Assembly: GCA_022774505.1 (NCBI GenBank)
Contig: JALFLW010000068.1
Coordinates: 1 to 58,269, forward strand
DNA length: 58,269 nt
DNA from: Lachnospiraceae bacterium
GTDB taxonomy: Bacteria; Bacillota; Clostridia; Lachnospirales; Lachnospiraceae
Direction of reading: 5' to 3'
Position numbers and translations under genes: made by a program. Shown here piece after piece: positions 58,023 through 58,269 of the stretch; the first letter of the stretch is position 1; each line of letters starts with the position of its first letter. The notes beneath the pieces were generated by a model. It ran no database searches, had not been told where the DNA came from, and was given only the letters and a program-made list of their open reading frames with translations.

Positions 58023-58269
58023 TTACTCAGCATCCCACTGAGACTCATACGCATGTATTTGGGAAACATCTCCCTTTTCCATTTCTTTTAACGACAGTCT
58101 TGCCAAAGTATTGGATGAATCTGTTCCGTATATATAATCTCCACGGATCGCCTCCGGGAAAAACGGATCTGTCACCTGACTTGTCCACTTATCCGCAGCA
58201 ATATCATAAATAACACATATGATTTTCCCTGTTTTTGGATCTAATGCTCTAAAATATGCCTTTGTCTCC
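58023..58269 (-). CDS. Partial protein, beta-propeller-like C-terminal end
   Basis: An open frame runs in from the right edge for 81 codons to a TAA at 58023-58025. The visible part contains YFRALDPKTGKIICVIYDI and GDYIYGTDSSNTLARLSL, which resemble repeats of a beta-propeller or PQQ-type protein, and ends acidic. It is 18 bp before the large permease gene, so it probably belongs to the same operon. The N terminus, and therefore any signal peptide or function, is outside the window. Confidence 0.6.
   Translation of the reverse strand, partial: ETKAYFRALDPKTGKIICVIYDIAADKWTSQVTDPFFPEAIRGDYIYGTDSSNTLARLSLKEMEKGDVSQIHAYESQWDAE

Overview
The window looks like a chromosomal segment of an anaerobic gut Firmicute, most likely Lachnospiraceae (Clostridia). 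This is inferred from gene content and gene order, not from a database match. The supporting features are a Gram-positive division and cell-wall cluster with two adjacent class B penicillin-binding proteins, a pta-ackA-rpmF acetate cluster, a canonical atpBEFHAGDC operon, AGGAGG-type ribosome binding sites, and a LacI-like-sensor diguanylate cyclase. Most genes lie on the minus strand, so operons read from high to low coordinates.

Region by region: 257-7428 holds dCMP deaminase, an alpha-amylase-family enzyme fused to a VOC (glyoxalase-like) domain, two coupled c-di-GMP proteins and a CPBP membrane protease. 7462-19532 is the division/cell-wall cluster, read mraZ-rsmH-ftsL-PBP-PBP-mraY-murD-ftsW-ftsQ-ftsZ, with a visible mraZ promoter and a triple MraZ-type operator. 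19622-23599 holds a terminator, a triple-hairpin element, a yvyF-like gene with ruvA and ruvB, and cardiolipin synthase. 23756-25981 holds a YprB-type nuclease and a LysR regulator on the plus strand. 25997-32478 is the F1Fo ATP synthase operon. 32591-36607 holds rpmF, ackA and pta, with tmcAL divergent from them. 36824-40272 holds DAHP synthase, ung between two related palindromes, and hisF/hisH.

40265-47053 is the accessory core and the most interesting part. An 88-bp direct repeat carries the hisH promoter, ribosome binding site and start codon. It brackets a minus-strand module with two paralogous AlbA_2/HATPase (schlafen-like) regulators around a 995-aa protein. That protein combines an archaeo-eukaryotic primase-like domain, an SF2 helicase and a degenerate PLD domain, resembling TOTE-type conflict proteins. 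The module also has a frameshifted small gene, a scrap of a second helicase copy, and variable tandem-repeat linkers at the same residue in both regulators. Next to it are an intact PhD/YefM-type antitoxin and a broken RelE/ParE-like toxin.

47794-53451 encodes two paralogous FtsX-type permeases flanking a MacB-type ATPase; the upstream permease sits under a third copy of the same promoter core. 53566-58269 is a second ABC cluster: partial gene, large permease, ATPase and solute-binding-like lipoprotein. No rRNA, tRNA, CRISPR array, integrase or transposase was recognised by reading.
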